From Mycobacterium senriense (GTDB lineage Bacteria > Actinomycetota > Actinomycetes > Mycobacteriales > Mycobacteriaceae): a stretch of 64,000 nucleotides of DNA. The translations under genes and the position numbers were made by a program. Shown in pieces: positions 29,373 through 39,047 of this stretch; positions within the stretch are counted from its first letter, which is position 1; each line of letters begins with the position of its first letter. The notes beneath the pieces were generated by a model, which was not told the DNA's origin, made no database searches, and saw only the letters and a program-made list of their open reading frames with translations. The stretch spans positions 5,084,001 through 5,148,000 of the forward strand of contig NZ_AP024828.1 of assembly GCF_019668465.1 (NCBI RefSeq), given 5' to 3'.

Positions 29373-30737
29373 CAGCGCATCGGCCTGCAGCCCCCCGGCG
29401 TAATCGGGCCAATCCAGGGAATCGATCGGGTTGGCGCGCACCAGCTCGCCACCGTCGGCGGGAAACGTCCGGGCGGGTCCGGGGCCGGAGCAGCGCGTTT
29501 CGAACCGCGCGGTGACCACGCCGTGGCCCGCGCCTTGCACCCAGCCGTGCCCGAGCTCGCGGTGGGCGACGTCGTCGCCGACCCGCCACCCGGCCTCATC
29601 GGGCCCCGGAGTGAACATCGCCTCCGTCGCGGTCTCCACCGACGGCGAATCCGGTTGCGGCGCCGCCAGTTCCAACTCGGGAAACAGCGATTCCTGGCGC
29701 ACATCGCTCAGCCCCGAAAAGCCCACGCCGAGAAGGCGAATGGGCCCGATCTCGCGCGGATCGAGCAGTAGGCGGCGGGCCATGCCCACCAGCGCGGCGA
29801 CCTCGGTGGTGGCATAGGGCAGCGTCGCGGACCGGGTCAGCGTGCTCATGTCGGATTTCTTCAGTTTGACGGTGACGGTGCGCGCGCCGCGGCCGTCGCG
29901 CAGCAGGCGGTGATGGGCGTGCTCGGCGATCGGCTCGATGGCCTCACGCAACTGCTCCAGGCTGGTCAGGTCGGCGGCAAAGGTCGATTCGGAGCTGATC
30001 TGCTTGGCCTCGGCGCGCTCGGCGACCGGGCGGTCGTCGATTCCCCGGGCCAGCCGGTGCAGCGCCGGCCCGATCGTGGCGCCCAGGATGTTGGCCGCCT
30101 CGGCCTCGGTCAGCGCGGCCAGCTCGCCGATGGTCTCGATGCCGAGGCGATGCAGCCTCTCCTCGGCGACCGGGCCGATCCCCCACAGCCGGCGCACCGG
30201 CAGCCCGCCGAGCAACGGTCGTTCTTCGGCGCGGCGCACCACCCGGACACCATCGGGTTTGGCCAGCCCGGAGGCGATCTTGGCGATCTGCTTGCCCGAC
30301 CCGGCGCCCACCGAGGCGATCAGGCCGGTGTCGTCGCGGACCCGTCGTCGCAGGTCCTCGCAGAACGCCTCGACGTCCTCGGCGGACGCTCCGGCGAGCT
30401 GAGCGGGTTCGCCGAATCCCTCGTCGAAGGACAACTGCTCGACCACGGGCACCACGGCGCGGATGGTGTCGAAGACGCGCCGGCTGGCCAGCCCGTACAC
30501 CACGCCGCGCGGCGGCAGCACCACCGCGCTGACACCGACCAGCCGGCGGGCCTGATGCATGGGCATGGCCGACCGCGCCCCGAACACGCGCGCCTCGTAG
30601 CTGGCCCCGGCCACCACGCCGCGCCCGCCCACACCACCGACCAGCACCGGGCGCCCGCGCAGCGTCGGGCGGGTGAGTTGCTCGACGGAGGCGAAGAACG
30701 CGTCCATGTCCAGGTGCAGCACCCACCGCGACTCCAC
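29337..30737 (-). CDS. dinX: DNA polymerase IV, Y-family
   Basis: 466 residues from GTG 30737, giving [20 protein letters not shown]; the longer MGPSIER start has no support from the family. Catalytic carboxylates lie in HLDMDAFF and LSFDEGF (the usual SFDEAF has Gly here). The little-finger domain and helix-hairpin-helix ([20 protein letters not shown]) are present. SLFPELELA near residue 370 resembles a sliding-clamp-binding motif. The translesion polymerase corresponds to Rv1537. The C-terminal ~60 residues are a variable tail and overlap ansA. Confidence 0.93.
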   Translation of the reverse strand: MESRWVLHLDMDAFFASVEQLTRPTLRGRPVLVGGVGGRGVVAGASYEARVFGARSAMPMHQARRLVGVSAVVLPPRGVVYGLASRRVFDTIRAVVPVVEQLSFDEGFGEPAQLAGASAEDVEAFCEDLRRRVRDDTGLIASVGAGSGKQIAKIASGLAKPDGVRVVRRAEERPLLGGLPVRRLWGIGPVAEERLHRLGIETIGELAALTEAEAANILGATIGPALHRLARGIDDRPVAERAEAKQISSESTFAADLTSLEQLREAIEPIAEHAHHRLLRDGRGARTVTVKLKKSDMSTLTRSATLPYATTEVAALVGMARRLLLDPREIGPIRLLGVGFSGLSDVRQESLFPELELAAPQPDSPSVETATEAMFTPGPDEAGWRVGDDVAHRELGHGWVQGAGHGVVTARFETRCSGPGPARTFPADGGELVRANPIDSLDWPDYAGGLQADALSTPAGDDVGDR

Positions 30738-30789
30738 ACGCTCGATGCTAGGGCCCACGCGAAGGGCCAGTTGGGACTAACGTTTTGTC

Positions 30790-30891
30790 ATGGCCATGAA
30801 CCTGGCGCACCGCCGGATCTGCAACTCGCAGCGCTGGGCCGAGGCGGTCGAGCTTCGCGCAGGCCGGCTGCGCTGGCGCGCGATCAAATGA
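30790..30891 (+). pseudogene. 5' fragment resembling a SAM-methyltransferase gene
   Basis: A 33-codon frame MAMNLAHRRICNSQRWAEAV... whose first ~20 residues look like the N-terminus of mycobacterial class I methyltransferases (MNLxHRRxCSSxxWA, from memory). The similarity stops abruptly and the frame ends in ATGA overlapping the next gene. It is probably a deletion remnant that is still translated ahead of the membrane protein gene, or a small leader peptide. Confidence 0.4.
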
Positions 30892-31412
30892 CGGACAACA
30901 GGCAGGGCGACGCGGCCGCTCCGCACGGGAGCGCGTCGCCCTCGACGCGATGGGAGCGGCTGCGCCATCAATGGAACGAACGCCTGCAGCCCGGCGAGCA
31001 GGCCACCGTGTTGGCGTGGGCGTCGTTCACCCTGACCTTCGCGGGCCTGCGCGGCCTCACCCACTGGATCCGCGCCGGCCATGGACCATCCGGCGGCGGT
31101 GTGTCGTTGGGCGGCAAGCACTTTCACCACTACAACATCGGGATCGGGATGCTGGCGACGGTGGCCGGTGTGGGGTTGCGCGGAAGCGAGAAGCAGCGGC
31201 GGCATCCCGCGGCGGCGGTGGCGTACGGTGCCGCCAACGCGATGATCGTCGACGAGCTGGCGCTGCTGTTGGACCTCAAGGACGTCTACTGGGCCTCGGA
31301 TGGCCGCAAGAGCGTCGACGTCGCGGTGGGCGTGATCGCCACCGGGGCGACGGTGGCGGTGGGCATGCCGTTCTGGCCGCATGTCCACCATGCGCTGCGA
31401 TCGAGGAGCTGA
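30888..31412 (+). CDS. Small integral membrane protein, unrecognised
   Basis: 174 residues, ATG at 30888 overlapping the stop of the upstream 33-codon frame. Hydrophobic segments occur at roughly residues 40-58 (ATVLAWASFTLTFAGLRGL), 83-95 (GIGMLATVAGVGL), 108-125 (AAVAYGAANAMIVDELAL) and 142-162 (VDVAVGVIATGATVAVGMPF). A His-rich stretch KHFHHYNIG lies before the second one, and HVHHALRSRS ends the protein. I recognise no named family. The His cluster could bind metal. It faces ileS across a strong bidirectional hairpin. Confidence 0.75.
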   Translation: MTDNRQGDAAAPHGSASPSTRWERLRHQWNERLQPGEQATVLAWASFTLTFAGLRGLTHWIRAGHGPSGGGVSLGGKHFHHYNIGIGMLATVAGVGLRGSEKQRRHPAAAVAYGAANAMIVDELALLLDLKDVYWASDGRKSVDVAVGVIATGATVAVGMPFWPHVHHALRSRS

Positions 31413-31418
31413 CCGCCG

Positions 31419-31474
31419 CGAGCGTAACGCCACGGCGAAAATTGCGTCCGAATTCCGCCGTGGCGTTACGCTCG
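31419..31474. terminator. Bidirectional 19-bp hairpin
   Basis: Perfect inverted repeat with arms CGAGCGTAACGCCACGGCG (31419-31437) and its complement (31456-31474) around an 18-base loop. It sits between the stops of the convergent membrane protein gene and ileS. Confidence 0.75.
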
Positions 31475-31493
31475 CCGATACCCCGGCGAGCGC

Positions 31494-34400
31494 TCAGGCC
31501 TTGGCGATGCTCACCCGCACGCCGTCACCGATCTCGGCGCCATCGGCCGGATCGCCGAATTCGAAACTGGTGGCCAGGATTTCGCCCGCGATGAGGTCGC
31601 GGTGAGTGCGCGCCCAGTCGGCCCGCTCGCCGGGCACGGCCATCACCACCGAAATCCGGTCGGACACATCCAGACCCGTGGACTTTCGCAGCTCCTGCAG
31701 CTCGCGGATCCGGTCCTTGGCCCAGCCTTCGGCCTCGAGTTCGGGGGTCACCGTGCCGTCCAGCACCACCAGGCCCGCCCCGTCGGTCAGGGCCGCGGTG
31801 AATTCCGGGTCGGCGGCGACCAGCCGTGAGCTGTATTCCTCGGGTTGCAGCACCGCGGGTCCGGCGGTCAGGGTGCCGTCCGGATTGACGACGCCCTCCC
31901 CCGCCTTGACCGCCTTGATGGCCGCCTGCACATCCTTGCCCAGCCGCGGCCCGGCCACCCGCGCGTTGACGGTGAGCTCGAAGCGGCCATAGGTGTCGAT
32001 CGCGTCGGTCAGCTCGACGCTCTTGACGTTGAGCTCGTCGGCGATCAGATCGGCGAACGGCTCCAGCCGCTGCGGATTCTCCACCGCCACCGTGAGTTTG
32101 GGCAGCGGCAACCGCACCCGCAGCTTCTTGGCCTTGCGCAACGAGGACGCGGCCGAGCAGACCTCGCGGACCTGATCCATCGCGGCGACCAGGTCGGGGT
32201 CGGCGGGCACGTCGCCGGCCTGCGGCCAATCGGTGAGGTGCACCGACCGCTGCGCAGTCAGGCCGCGCCACACGATCTCGGTCACCGACGGAAGCAGCGG
32301 CGCGGCCAGCCGCGCCATCACCTCCAGCACGGTGTGCAAGGTGTCGATGGCGTCGACATCTTCTTCCCAGAACCGCGAACGCGACCGTCGCACATACCAA
32401 TTCGTCAGCGCCTCGGTGAACTGACGCAGCTGCTCGCAGGCCCGCGAGATGTCGCAGGTGTCCATCTCATGGGTCAGGTCGTCGCGCAGCTCGGCGAGCT
32501 TGGCCAGGATGTAGCGGTCCAGCACCTGCGTCGAATCGGTGCGCCAGGTACCGACTTTGGGCGCGTAGAGGGCCAGGAAGCTGTAGGCGTTCCAGAACGG
32601 CAGCAGCACCTGGCGCACACCTTCGCGGATGCCCTGCTCGGTGACGATGAGATTGCCCCCGCGCAGGATCGGCGAGGCCATCAGGAACCAGCGCATGGCG
32701 TCGGAGCCGTCGCGGTCGAACACCTCGCTGACATCGGGATAGTTACGCAGCGACTTGCTCATCTTCTGGCCGTCGGATCCCAGCACGATGCCATGTGCCA
32801 CACACGTTTTGAAGGCGGGACGGTCGAACAGCGCGGTGGCCAGCACGTGCAGGGTGTAGAACCAGCCGCGGGTCTGCCCGATGTACTCGACGATGAAGTC
32901 GCCCGGGTAATGGCCGTCGAACCAGTCGGCGTTCTCGAACGGGAAATGCACCTGGGCGTAGGGCATCGATCCCGAGTCGAACCACACGTCGAGCACGTCG
33001 GGGATGCGGCGCATCGTGCTGGCCCCGGTCGGGTCGTCGGGGTTGGGCCGGGTCAGCTCGTCGATGAAGGGCCGGTGCAGGTTGGTGGGCCGCACCCCGA
33101 AGTCGCGTTCGAGTTCGTCGAGGCTGCCGTAGGCGTCGACCCGCGGGTAGGCGGGGTCGTCGGACTTCCATACCGGAATCGGGGTGCCCCAGTAGCGGTT
33201 TCGTGAGATCGACCAGTCGCGGGCGCCCTGCAGCCACTTGCCGAACTGGCCGTCCTTGACATGCTCGGGGTACCAAGTGATCTGCTGGTTGAGTTCGACC
33301 ATCCGGTCCCGGAACTCGGTGACCGCGACGAACCACGAGGACACCGCCCGATAGATCAGCGGGTTGCGGCAGCGCCAGCAGTGCGGGTAGGGGTGCTCGT
33401 AGGTTTCGTGGCGCAGCAGCACCGCACCGTTGGCCGCGGCGGGACCGCTGCCGTTCTTCAGGTCACGGATGATGTGCGGGTTGGCGTCAAAGACGTGCTG
33501 CCCCTGGTAATCCGGGACCGAGGCGTCGAAGCGCCCCTTGGAATCGACGGGCGTGACCGGGGTGATGCCGACTTTGTCGGTGGTCGCCATGTCGTCCTCG
33601 CCGTAGGCCGGCGCCATGTGCACGATGCCGGTACCGTCCTCGGTGGTGACGAACTCGCCGGGCAGCACCTGAAATGCGTTGGCAGTATCCATGAAGTACG
33701 GAAACGGCGGCAGGTAGCGGGTGCCGAGCAGGTCGGCGCCGCGGTGGGTGGCCAGGATCTCGGGCTCCTCGCCCTTTTCGAAGCCCAGCTCACGCGCATA
33801 GGCGGCCAGCCGCGGCTCCGCGAGGACGAAACGCTTGCCCTCGGCCTTGACCTCGACGTAGGTCACGTCGGGGTTGACGGCGACCGCCAGGTTGGACGGC
33901 AGGGTCCACGGCGTCGTCGTCCACACCAGCAGATAAGCGCCATCCAGGGCACCGCCGGTGACTTTGAATCCCACCGTGAGCGCGGGGTCCTGGCGGCTCT
34001 GGTACACGTCGTCGTCCATCCGCAATTCGTGGTTGGACAGCGGGGTTTCGTCGCGCCAGCAGTAGGGCAACACCCGGTAGCCCTCGTACGCCAGGCCCTT
34101 GTCCCAGAGCTGTTTGAACGCCCAGATAACCGACTCCATGTAGGGCAGGTCCAGCGTCTTGTAGTCGTTGTCGAAGTCGACCCAGCGCGCCTGGCGGGTG
34201 ACGTAGGCCTGCCATTCGTCGGTGTAGCGCAGCACCGAGGCGCGGCAGGCGTCGTTGAACGCGGCGATGCCCATGTCGTCGATCTGCGATTTGTCGGTGA
34301 TGCCCAGCTGGCGCTCGACTTCGAGCTCGGCCGGCAGCCCGTGGGTGTCCCAGCCGAACCGGCGCTCCACCTTGTAGCCGCGCATGGTTCGGTAGCGCGG

Positions 34401-34667
34401 GACGATGTCCTTGACGTAGCCGGTGAGCAGGTGCCCGTAGTGCGGCAGCCCGTTGGCGAACGGCGGCCCGTCGTAGAACACGTATTCCGGCGAGCCGTCA
34501 CGGCGGGCGATGCTGGCCCGGAAGGTGTCGTCGCGGGCCCAGTAGTCCAGCACCTCGAGCTCGAGCGCCGGGAAGTCCGGCGCTCCGCCGGCCGGCTTGG
34601 GGTAGGCCTGGACGGAGTCCACCGGCTGAGCCTCGAGGTCAGCTGCGGGGCCGGGTGTGTCGGTCAC
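31494..34667 (-). CDS. ileS: Isoleucyl-tRNA synthetase
   Basis: 1057 residues charging tRNA-Ile in the cytoplasm. The GTG at 34667 ([11 protein letters not shown]...) was chosen over the GTG 24 bases upstream, because the known mycobacterial protein begins MTD and the upstream codons include the Shine-Dalgarno AGGAG (34680-34684). Class I signature [17 protein letters not shown] (HYGH as HIGH). Editing domain CP1 with [18 protein letters not shown] and YGEDDM. KMSKS in [12 protein letters not shown]. Anticodon-binding and C-terminal parts continue to [10 protein letters not shown]. The eukaryotic-like long type is typical of actinobacteria. Expression is under a T-box leader. Confidence 0.97.
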   Translation of the reverse strand: MTDTPGPAADLEAQPVDSVQAYPKPAGGAPDFPALELEVLDYWARDDTFRASIARRDGSPEYVFYDGPPFANGLPHYGHLLTGYVKDIVPRYRTMRGYKVERRFGWDTHGLPAELEVERQLGITDKSQIDDMGIAAFNDACRASVLRYTDEWQAYVTRQARWVDFDNDYKTLDLPYMESVIWAFKQLWDKGLAYEGYRVLPYCWRDETPLSNHELRMDDDVYQSRQDPALTVGFKVTGGALDGAYLLVWTTTPWTLPSNLAVAVNPDVTYVEVKAEGKRFVLAEPRLAAYARELGFEKGEEPEILATHRGADLLGTRYLPPFPYFMDTANAFQVLPGEFVTTEDGTGIVHMAPAYGEDDMATTDKVGITPVTPVDSKGRFDASVPDYQGQHVFDANPHIIRDLKNGSGPAAANGAVLLRHETYEHPYPHCWRCRNPLIYRAVSSWFVAVTEFRDRMVELNQQITWYPEHVKDGQFGKWLQGARDWSISRNRYWGTPIPVWKSDDPAYPRVDAYGSLDELERDFGVRPTNLHRPFIDELTRPNPDDPTGASTMRRIPDVLDVWFDSGSMPYAQVHFPFENADWFDGHYPGDFIVEYIGQTRGWFYTLHVLATALFDRPAFKTCVAHGIVLGSDGQKMSKSLRNYPDVSEVFDRDGSDAMRWFLMASPILRGGNLIVTEQGIREGVRQVLLPFWNAYSFLALYAPKVGTWRTDSTQVLDRYILAKLAELRDDLTHEMDTCDISRACEQLRQFTEALTNWYVRRSRSRFWEEDVDAIDTLHTVLEVMARLAAPLLPSVTEIVWRGLTAQRSVHLTDWPQAGDVPADPDLVAAMDQVREVCSAASSLRKAKKLRVRLPLPKLTVAVENPQRLEPFADLIADELNVKSVELTDAIDTYGRFELTVNARVAGPRLGKDVQAAIKAVKAGEGVVNPDGTLTAGPAVLQPEEYSSRLVAADPEFTAALTDGAGLVVLDGTVTPELEAEGWAKDRIRELQELRKSTGLDVSDRISVVMAVPGERADWARTHRDLIAGEILATSFEFGDPADGAEIGDGVRVSIAKA

Positions 34668-34868
34668 GATGCGCGTTGTCTCCTGTGCCACGGTGCAAAC
34701 CGGGGACGACGACGCGCTGGCTGCGCGAGCGCCGCGGTACCACCCCGCTTGCCGCGCTTTCGCGTGGCCGCTCGATGACGGCTGTGACGGGCCTACCCGT
34801 TCGGTTCTACTGAGCCAGGACGGCTGTTCTTCCGAAGGCTCCCCGGTGATGGCCGGATCGACGCCAGT
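34668..34868 (-). promoter_or_regulatory. T-box riboswitch leader of ileS
   Basis: Read on the minus strand, the leader carries the conserved T-box bulge TGGTACCGCGG (34742-34732). The specifier region GGCCATCACCGG has an Ile codon ATC at 34850-34848. A -10 TAGAAT at 34880-34875 gives a start near 34868. Actinobacterial ileS T-boxes are known to act on translation: uncharged tRNA-Ile pairs with the bulge and frees the Shine-Dalgarno. The SD here is AGGAG at 34684-34680, close after the T-box. No long U-rich terminator is seen, which fits the translational type. Confidence 0.9.
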
Positions 34869-34994
34869 AGATCGATTCTACGAAGACCCGCAAATCCGGG
34901 TGCACTCCAAGGGGTCACCAAGGCGCAGAGCTACGTCTGCGGCCAGGCGACCTCTTGGAGCCACGGTTGTTCGGCGTCCATCGAAGTTCGTCTT

Positions 34995-35246
34995 TCAGGC
35001 GCGGACTTCGAGGACGCCGACCCGCCACAGTGCGGCGTACACGTGACGCACCGGGACGCTCAGCAGGCGGGCGGCGCCGTCGACCAGCGGGTCGCCCCCG
35101 GCGCCGAACGATGCGTTGTCGGACCGGCGGCGGGCTTTGGTCACGGGAGCCTCGGCCGGAGCCGGGATCGTGTCGGTGTCGCGCACCACGGTCAGCGTGG
35201 GGGCGGGCGCTACGGTGAGCACTTCGTCGTAGAAAGCTGCGGTCAT
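34995..35246 (-). CDS. Small protein behind an M-box, unrecognised (Rv1535 position)
   Basis: 83 residues, ATG at 35246 behind a strong AGGAGGCGAAG. It starts MTAAFYDEVLTVAPAPTLTV and ends VRHVYAALWRVGVLEVRA. No transmembrane segment is obvious; the C-terminal third is amphipathic helix-like. In position and size it matches Rv1535 of M. tuberculosis, whose leader is a known M-box. It is therefore expected to be expressed at low Mg2+. The function is not known. Confidence 0.8.
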   Translation of the reverse strand: MTAAFYDEVLTVAPAPTLTVVRDTDTIPAPAEAPVTKARRRSDNASFGAGGDPLVDGAARLLSVPVRHVYAALWRVGVLEVRA

Positions 35247-35508
35247 CTTCGCCTCCTAGAGGGGAGATCCAACGGGGATTGACTGGACTGACGTGTGTCC
35301 CATCCCGTGTGATCTCAGAACGCTTGGGCGATAGCCACTTAGCGTTGCGACGACTCAGCCGAGAAGGTCGCGCCGGAGACCGGATCGGGACGAAACACAG
35401 TTCGGACTTCGGTCCGGACTATCGCTAGAACTCATGTGTCCCTCACCTCCTCGCGGTCACGACGCATGCGCGGGTCGCATGCAATCTATGCGCAGCAAAG
35501 GAGCAGAA

Positions 35509-35524
35509 CCCGACGACCGTCGGG
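35509..35524 (-). terminator. GC hairpin, candidate expression platform of the M-box
   Basis: CCCGAC, GACC, GTCGGG forms a 6-bp stem between the M-box and the gene it controls. On the minus strand it is followed by TTCTGCTCCTTT. It could be the Mg2+-dependent terminator, though the U-tract is poor. Confidence 0.4.
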
Positions 35525-35574
35525 GATCCGCACCTCACTCGTCAGAGCTTCGGCACCACACGACGTGTCCTGGC

Positions 35575-35715
35575 CTGGAAAAACAATCCGAGCCGGAAGC
35601 CACCTGGGCTCAACCCTTAAGCCGGGAGGAGCTGTCCTGACCCGGGGCGTCTTTCGACGTTCGGGGTCAGTGGCCTGTATTCGTGTAGACGCCTCACCTA
35701 ACGAGGTGCTTACCC
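35575..35715 (-). promoter_or_regulatory. M-box (ykoK) magnesium riboswitch
   Basis: On the minus strand the conserved M-box elements appear in order: GTTAGGTGAGGC (35702-35691), an ACACGAATACAGG segment, CACTGACCCCGAACGTC, the hairpin GTCGAAAGAC, then CCGGGTCAGGACAGC. A promoter TTGACC (35749-35744), 17-bp spacer and CATCAT (35726-35721) lies just upstream. M-boxes bind Mg2+ and shut down downstream expression when it is plentiful. The controlled gene starts ~330 bases downstream at 35246. Confidence 0.88.
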
Positions 35716-35895
35716 GACCGATGATGCACGACGGCTATGGTGGGGTCAAATCCCTGGATAGCGTGTCGGAGATTCTGTACGCATTCATTAGGAGCGCACA
35801 CAGCATTCGGCCAGGTTCACGGCGCTGAGCTGGGCGTACGCCCGGCGGCCGTCAGGAATTCGTCAATTCCGTGCGGATGGCTTGGCCGCCGCGAA

Positions 35896-37020
35896 TCACT
35901 TCTCCACCAGGCCTTCGAGCCGGCCGATGGTGTCGATGAACTCCTCAACCATGTCCAGCACCACCGAACGCGTCGGCCGGACCCGGTCCAGTGAGCCCAC
36001 GACCTGCCCGACGAAGTAGGTGGCCAGCTCACGCGCCTTGGCGCCCTGATGGGCGGCGGCCTGGTTGATGCGCAGCTGCGGCTCGGTGATCAGCGCGGTC
36101 TGCAACGGCATGCCCAGCGGATCCGGGTTTTCCGGCCGCTCCCACTCCTCGGTCCAGGCCGTGCGCAGCATCCGCGCCGGCTTGCCCGTCATCGAGCGCG
36201 ACCGCACCGTGTCCGACGAGCTGGCGGCCAGAAACTTCTCCTTGACCACGGGCGCCGTCTCGGCCTCTTCGGTGGTCAGCCACACCGAGCCGCACCACAC
36301 GCCCTCGGCGCCCAGGGCCAGCGCCGCGGCGATCTGACGGCCACGGGCGATGCCGCCGGCGGCGAGCACCGGCACCGGCGCCACGGCATCGACGACCTCG
36401 GGCACCAGGACCATGGTCGCCACCTCGCCGGTGTGCCCGCCCGCCTCGGTGCCTTGCGCGACGATCAGGTCGACGCCCGCGGCGGCGTGCCGTTGCGCGT
36501 GCCGGGTGGTCCCGGCCAGCGCGGCCACCAGCACGTCCCGGTCGTGCGCGCGTTCGACGAGGTCCGCCGGGGGCGGGCCCAGCGCGCTGGCGATCAGCCG
36601 GATGTTGTTGGAGAACGCGACGTCGAGCAGCGGCTCGTAGGTCTTGGGCGAGATGTTCAGGCGACCCAGCGACGCGCGCGGCTGCTCTGCCGTCGCGGTG
36701 ACGCCGTAGCGGGCCAGGAGGTCGTCGACGAACGCGCGATGCTCGTCGGGCAGCAGGGTGCGGGCCTGCGTGGTGTCGATGCCGCCCTGCTCGGCGCCAA
36801 CGTATTTGGGCGGCAGCAGCAGGTCGACTCCGTAGGGCTTGCCTCCGGTCTGTTCCTCGATCCAGGTCAGCTCGCTCTGCAGGCGTTTAGGGCTGTGCGC
36901 GGTGGCGCCCAGGATCCCGAAGCCGCCCGCGTTGGTCACCGCTGCCACCACGTCGCGGCAATGGCTGAAGGCGCAGATCGGGAATTCGACTCCGAGCATC
37001 TCGGCGACCCTGGTTCTCAT
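35896..37020 (-). CDS. Nitronate monooxygenase (2-nitropropane dioxygenase-like)
   Basis: 374 residues, FMN TIM barrel. FPICAFSHCRDVVAAVTNAG, then IVAQGTEAGGHTGEVATMVL, then VPVLAAGGIARGRQIAAALA (phosphate-binding loop) and GAEGVWCGSVWLTTEEAE. It oxidises toxic nitronates such as propionate-3-nitronate with O2, in the cytoplasm. It corresponds to Rv1533. The TetR gene Rv1534 that M. tuberculosis has on this side is absent here. The M-box gene lies upstream on the same strand, about 650 bases away by start-to-stop distance. Confidence 0.92.
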   Translation of the reverse strand: MRTRVAEMLGVEFPICAFSHCRDVVAAVTNAGGFGILGATAHSPKRLQSELTWIEEQTGGKPYGVDLLLPPKYVGAEQGGIDTTQARTLLPDEHRAFVDDLLARYGVTATAEQPRASLGRLNISPKTYEPLLDVAFSNNIRLIASALGPPPADLVERAHDRDVLVAALAGTTRHAQRHAAAGVDLIVAQGTEAGGHTGEVATMVLVPEVVDAVAPVPVLAAGGIARGRQIAAALALGAEGVWCGSVWLTTEEAETAPVVKEKFLAASSSDTVRSRSMTGKPARMLRTAWTEEWERPENPDPLGMPLQTALITEPQLRINQAAAHQGAKARELATYFVGQVVGSLDRVRPTRSVVLDMVEEFIDTIGRLEGLVEK

Positions 37021-37096
37021 TGCCCGACGCTAAGAGTTATCGACTGCTAAGTCAATCGGCCACGGCGCGTGGGCAACTCATGTTTGCGCGCCGGCG

Positions 37097-37666
37097 CTAC
37101 GACCGGGGAGACCGGCCGTCCGGCGGCCAGCTGGACACGCCCTCCTCCAGCGGCACCTCCAGGCTCTGCAGGATCGACGCGACCATCCGCCAGGCGCCGA
37201 TGACCGTTACCAGTTCGACGAGAATCGTTGTGTCACCAGCGAATTCACGCTCACATGCCGCCCAGTTCGCGGCGCTCACCGCGCCGTCGCGGACCACGTC
37301 GTCGGTCGCCGCAAGCACCGCCCGCTCGATGGATCCGAACTCCGCGTAATCTGGCCAATCCCGCACGCCCAGCAGATCTTCGGCCGGAACGCCGAGCCGC
37401 GATGCCACCCGCCAGTGCTGTGTCCATTCGTAATCGCAGGAGGTGAGCCAGCCGATCCGCATGATCACCAGCTCGCGCAGCCGCGAGTCGAGGGTCCCGT
37501 GCCACAGCATGGTGGCGAGCAGGTCGTTGATGCCGCGCGCCAGTGGCGGATGGTTGAGCAGCACCTGGAAGATGCTGAGCTCGGCCATGTAGTTGGGGAC
37601 GGCGGCTTCGTCGGCGGCGGCTTTGGCTTCGTCGAGTGGCAGTCGAGGTAGGCGCGCTGTTGTCAT
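37097..37666 (-). CDS. Carboxymuconolactone decarboxylase-like (AhpD-fold) protein
   Basis: 189 residues from ATG 37666, with GGAGGAG upstream; the start 48 bases earlier adds unrelated residues. The helical AhpD/CMD fold is seen in LDSRLRELVIMRIGWLTSCD and YEWTQHWRVASRLGVPAEDL. The classic CxxC redox pair is not present: only one Cys lies in the TSCDYEW turn, so peroxidase-partner activity is doubtful. It corresponds to Rv1531. Confidence 0.88.
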   Translation of the reverse strand: MTTARLPRLPLDEAKAAADEAAVPNYMAELSIFQVLLNHPPLARGINDLLATMLWHGTLDSRLRELVIMRIGWLTSCDYEWTQHWRVASRLGVPAEDLLGVRDWPDYAEFGSIERAVLAATDDVVRDGAVSAANWAACEREFAGDTTILVELVTVIGAWRMVASILQSLEVPLEEGVSSWPPDGRSPRS

Positions 37667-37741
37667 CGGATGAGCACTCCTCCGTGCTGGCGGGACGTCG
37701 CGTTCTACCGTCATGGTAGTCAGGCGCAGGTGTCCCGGTGA

Positions 37742-38143
37742 TCAGCTCGGCATCGGTTCGCCAACGTAGTCGCCGAACGACCACAAGTTGCCTTCAGGAT
37801 CGCGGACGGCGAATTCGGTTGCACCGTAATCGGTTTTGGCGAGCGGGCGAACGATTTCCGCCTCGTGTGAGAGCACCCGTTCGTAGAGGGCAGCGGGATC
37901 ACCGGTGACGATGTAGCCGCCGGCGGTTCCCGGTTCACGCGACCAGTCCGCCCCGGCTTTGTGGCTGCCCAACATGATCCCGCCGCTGCCTTCCGGCCAA
38001 TTCAGCTGGGCGTGATCGACCCGGTCGCCGTCGCCGTACCGGGCCGCGACGACGAAGCCGAACGCGTCGACGTAGTAGTCGATGAGCTTGAGAGCGTTAT
38101 GTGCCTGCAGCGTCAACCAGACGGTCGGATTCGAAGTAGTCAT
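37742..38143 (-). CDS. VOC-family protein, glyoxalase-like
   Basis: 133 residues: AHNALKLIDYYVDAFGFVVA, then HAQLNWPEGSGGIMLGSHK, then YGATEFAVRDPEGNLWSFGD, the PhnB/glyoxalase-like pattern. The reaction is unknown. It overlaps the AraC gene by 47 bases on the same strand, so the regulator and this protein are one transcription unit. Confidence 0.87.
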   Translation of the reverse strand: MTTSNPTVWLTLQAHNALKLIDYYVDAFGFVVAARYGDGDRVDHAQLNWPEGSGGIMLGSHKAGADWSREPGTAGGYIVTGDPAALYERVLSHEAEIVRPLAKTDYGATEFAVRDPEGNLWSFGDYVGEPMPS

Positions 38144-39020
38144 GGTCCCATCGTGAACCGGACGAGTGCCCGCCGTCTTGTATGTTTCGGAACTCTTCGG
38201 CCAGCCATGCCCGCGGCGGCACCCCGGCGAACCGGCCGAACTCGCGGGTCAGGTGCGCCTGGTCCCAATACCCGGTGTCGGCCGCGACCGCGGCGAGGTC
38301 GACCTGGCCGTCACGACGCGCCGACGCCGCGATCCTGGCCGTCGCGTGCTGGAATCGCATGAGCATCAACACCGTCTTCGGAGATCTGCCGACCTCCCGC
38401 TGGAACAGCGCGGTCATCCATCTGGCACTCACCCCGACGCGATCTGCCAACGCGCTCAAAGGAATTCGGCCTCCAGTGCGCTCCATCAGCCGCCAGGCGT
38501 ACGCGACCTCGGGACGCACGGCCACATCGTCGTGGCGGCGCTGGGCGTCGACAAGGTAATCAGCCACAGTTGCGAAGACGTCGGGCCAATGACGCGCTCC
38601 GGCGACACGCTCGGAGAGTTCGATCGCGCGACGGCCGAGTACGTCGACACCGTCGTAGGCGGTGACCGGCAGCTCGGCGCTGGGCATACCGAACAGTGCG
38701 CGCGACGCCAACGGGTGCACCGCCAGCTGCACACCGGCTTGGGCACGCCGCTGCCGCACATGACTGGCCTGCACGTGTAATCCACCGAGGACCAATGGGT
38801 TGGGCCGAGAACTCGCGAGGCCATCGACGGTGGATGCGGCCTCCACCCCGTCGTCGAGGCTGACGATGAACGTCAACATCGACGACGGCAGACCGCGATG
38901 CACAGTCTCGGGCACCTCCAGCGCGCGATAACCCACCATCGACGTGATGCCGGGCGCCTTCCGCGCCGGCGCCACCACGAACTCCCAGCTGCGCTGCGCT
39001 TCGCCGCCCATCCCAGCCAC
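38097..39020 (-). CDS. AraC-family transcriptional regulator
   Basis: 307 residues (GTG 39020; ATG 39011 is an equal alternative). The N-terminal sensor domain is followed by two HTH motifs near residues 190-280: PLSALADRVGVSARWMTALF, then FQREVGRSPKTVLMLMRFQ, and VAADTGYWDQAHLTREFGRF, then AGVPPRAWLAEE. The family usually binds small molecules and activates a neighbouring promoter. The coupled VOC gene is the likely target or partner. Confidence 0.9.
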   Translation of the reverse strand: MAGMGGEAQRSWEFVVAPARKAPGITSMVGYRALEVPETVHRGLPSSMLTFIVSLDDGVEAASTVDGLASSRPNPLVLGGLHVQASHVRQRRAQAGVQLAVHPLASRALFGMPSAELPVTAYDGVDVLGRRAIELSERVAGARHWPDVFATVADYLVDAQRRHDDVAVRPEVAYAWRLMERTGGRIPLSALADRVGVSARWMTALFQREVGRSPKTVLMLMRFQHATARIAASARRDGQVDLAAVAADTGYWDQAHLTREFGRFAGVPPRAWLAEEFRNIQDGGHSSGSRWDHDYFESDRLVDAAGT

Positions 39021-39047
39021 GCTAGCGCGGCGGGGTTGCGACGTCAG

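Noticed and set aside
34657..35046. Plus-strand 129-codon frame over the ileS leader
   Set aside because: It covers the T-box, whose conserved bulge and specifier explain the sequence on the minus strand.
35434..35828. Plus-strand small frames over the M-box region
   Set aside because: They lie opposite the conserved riboswitch and lack RBS and family similarity.
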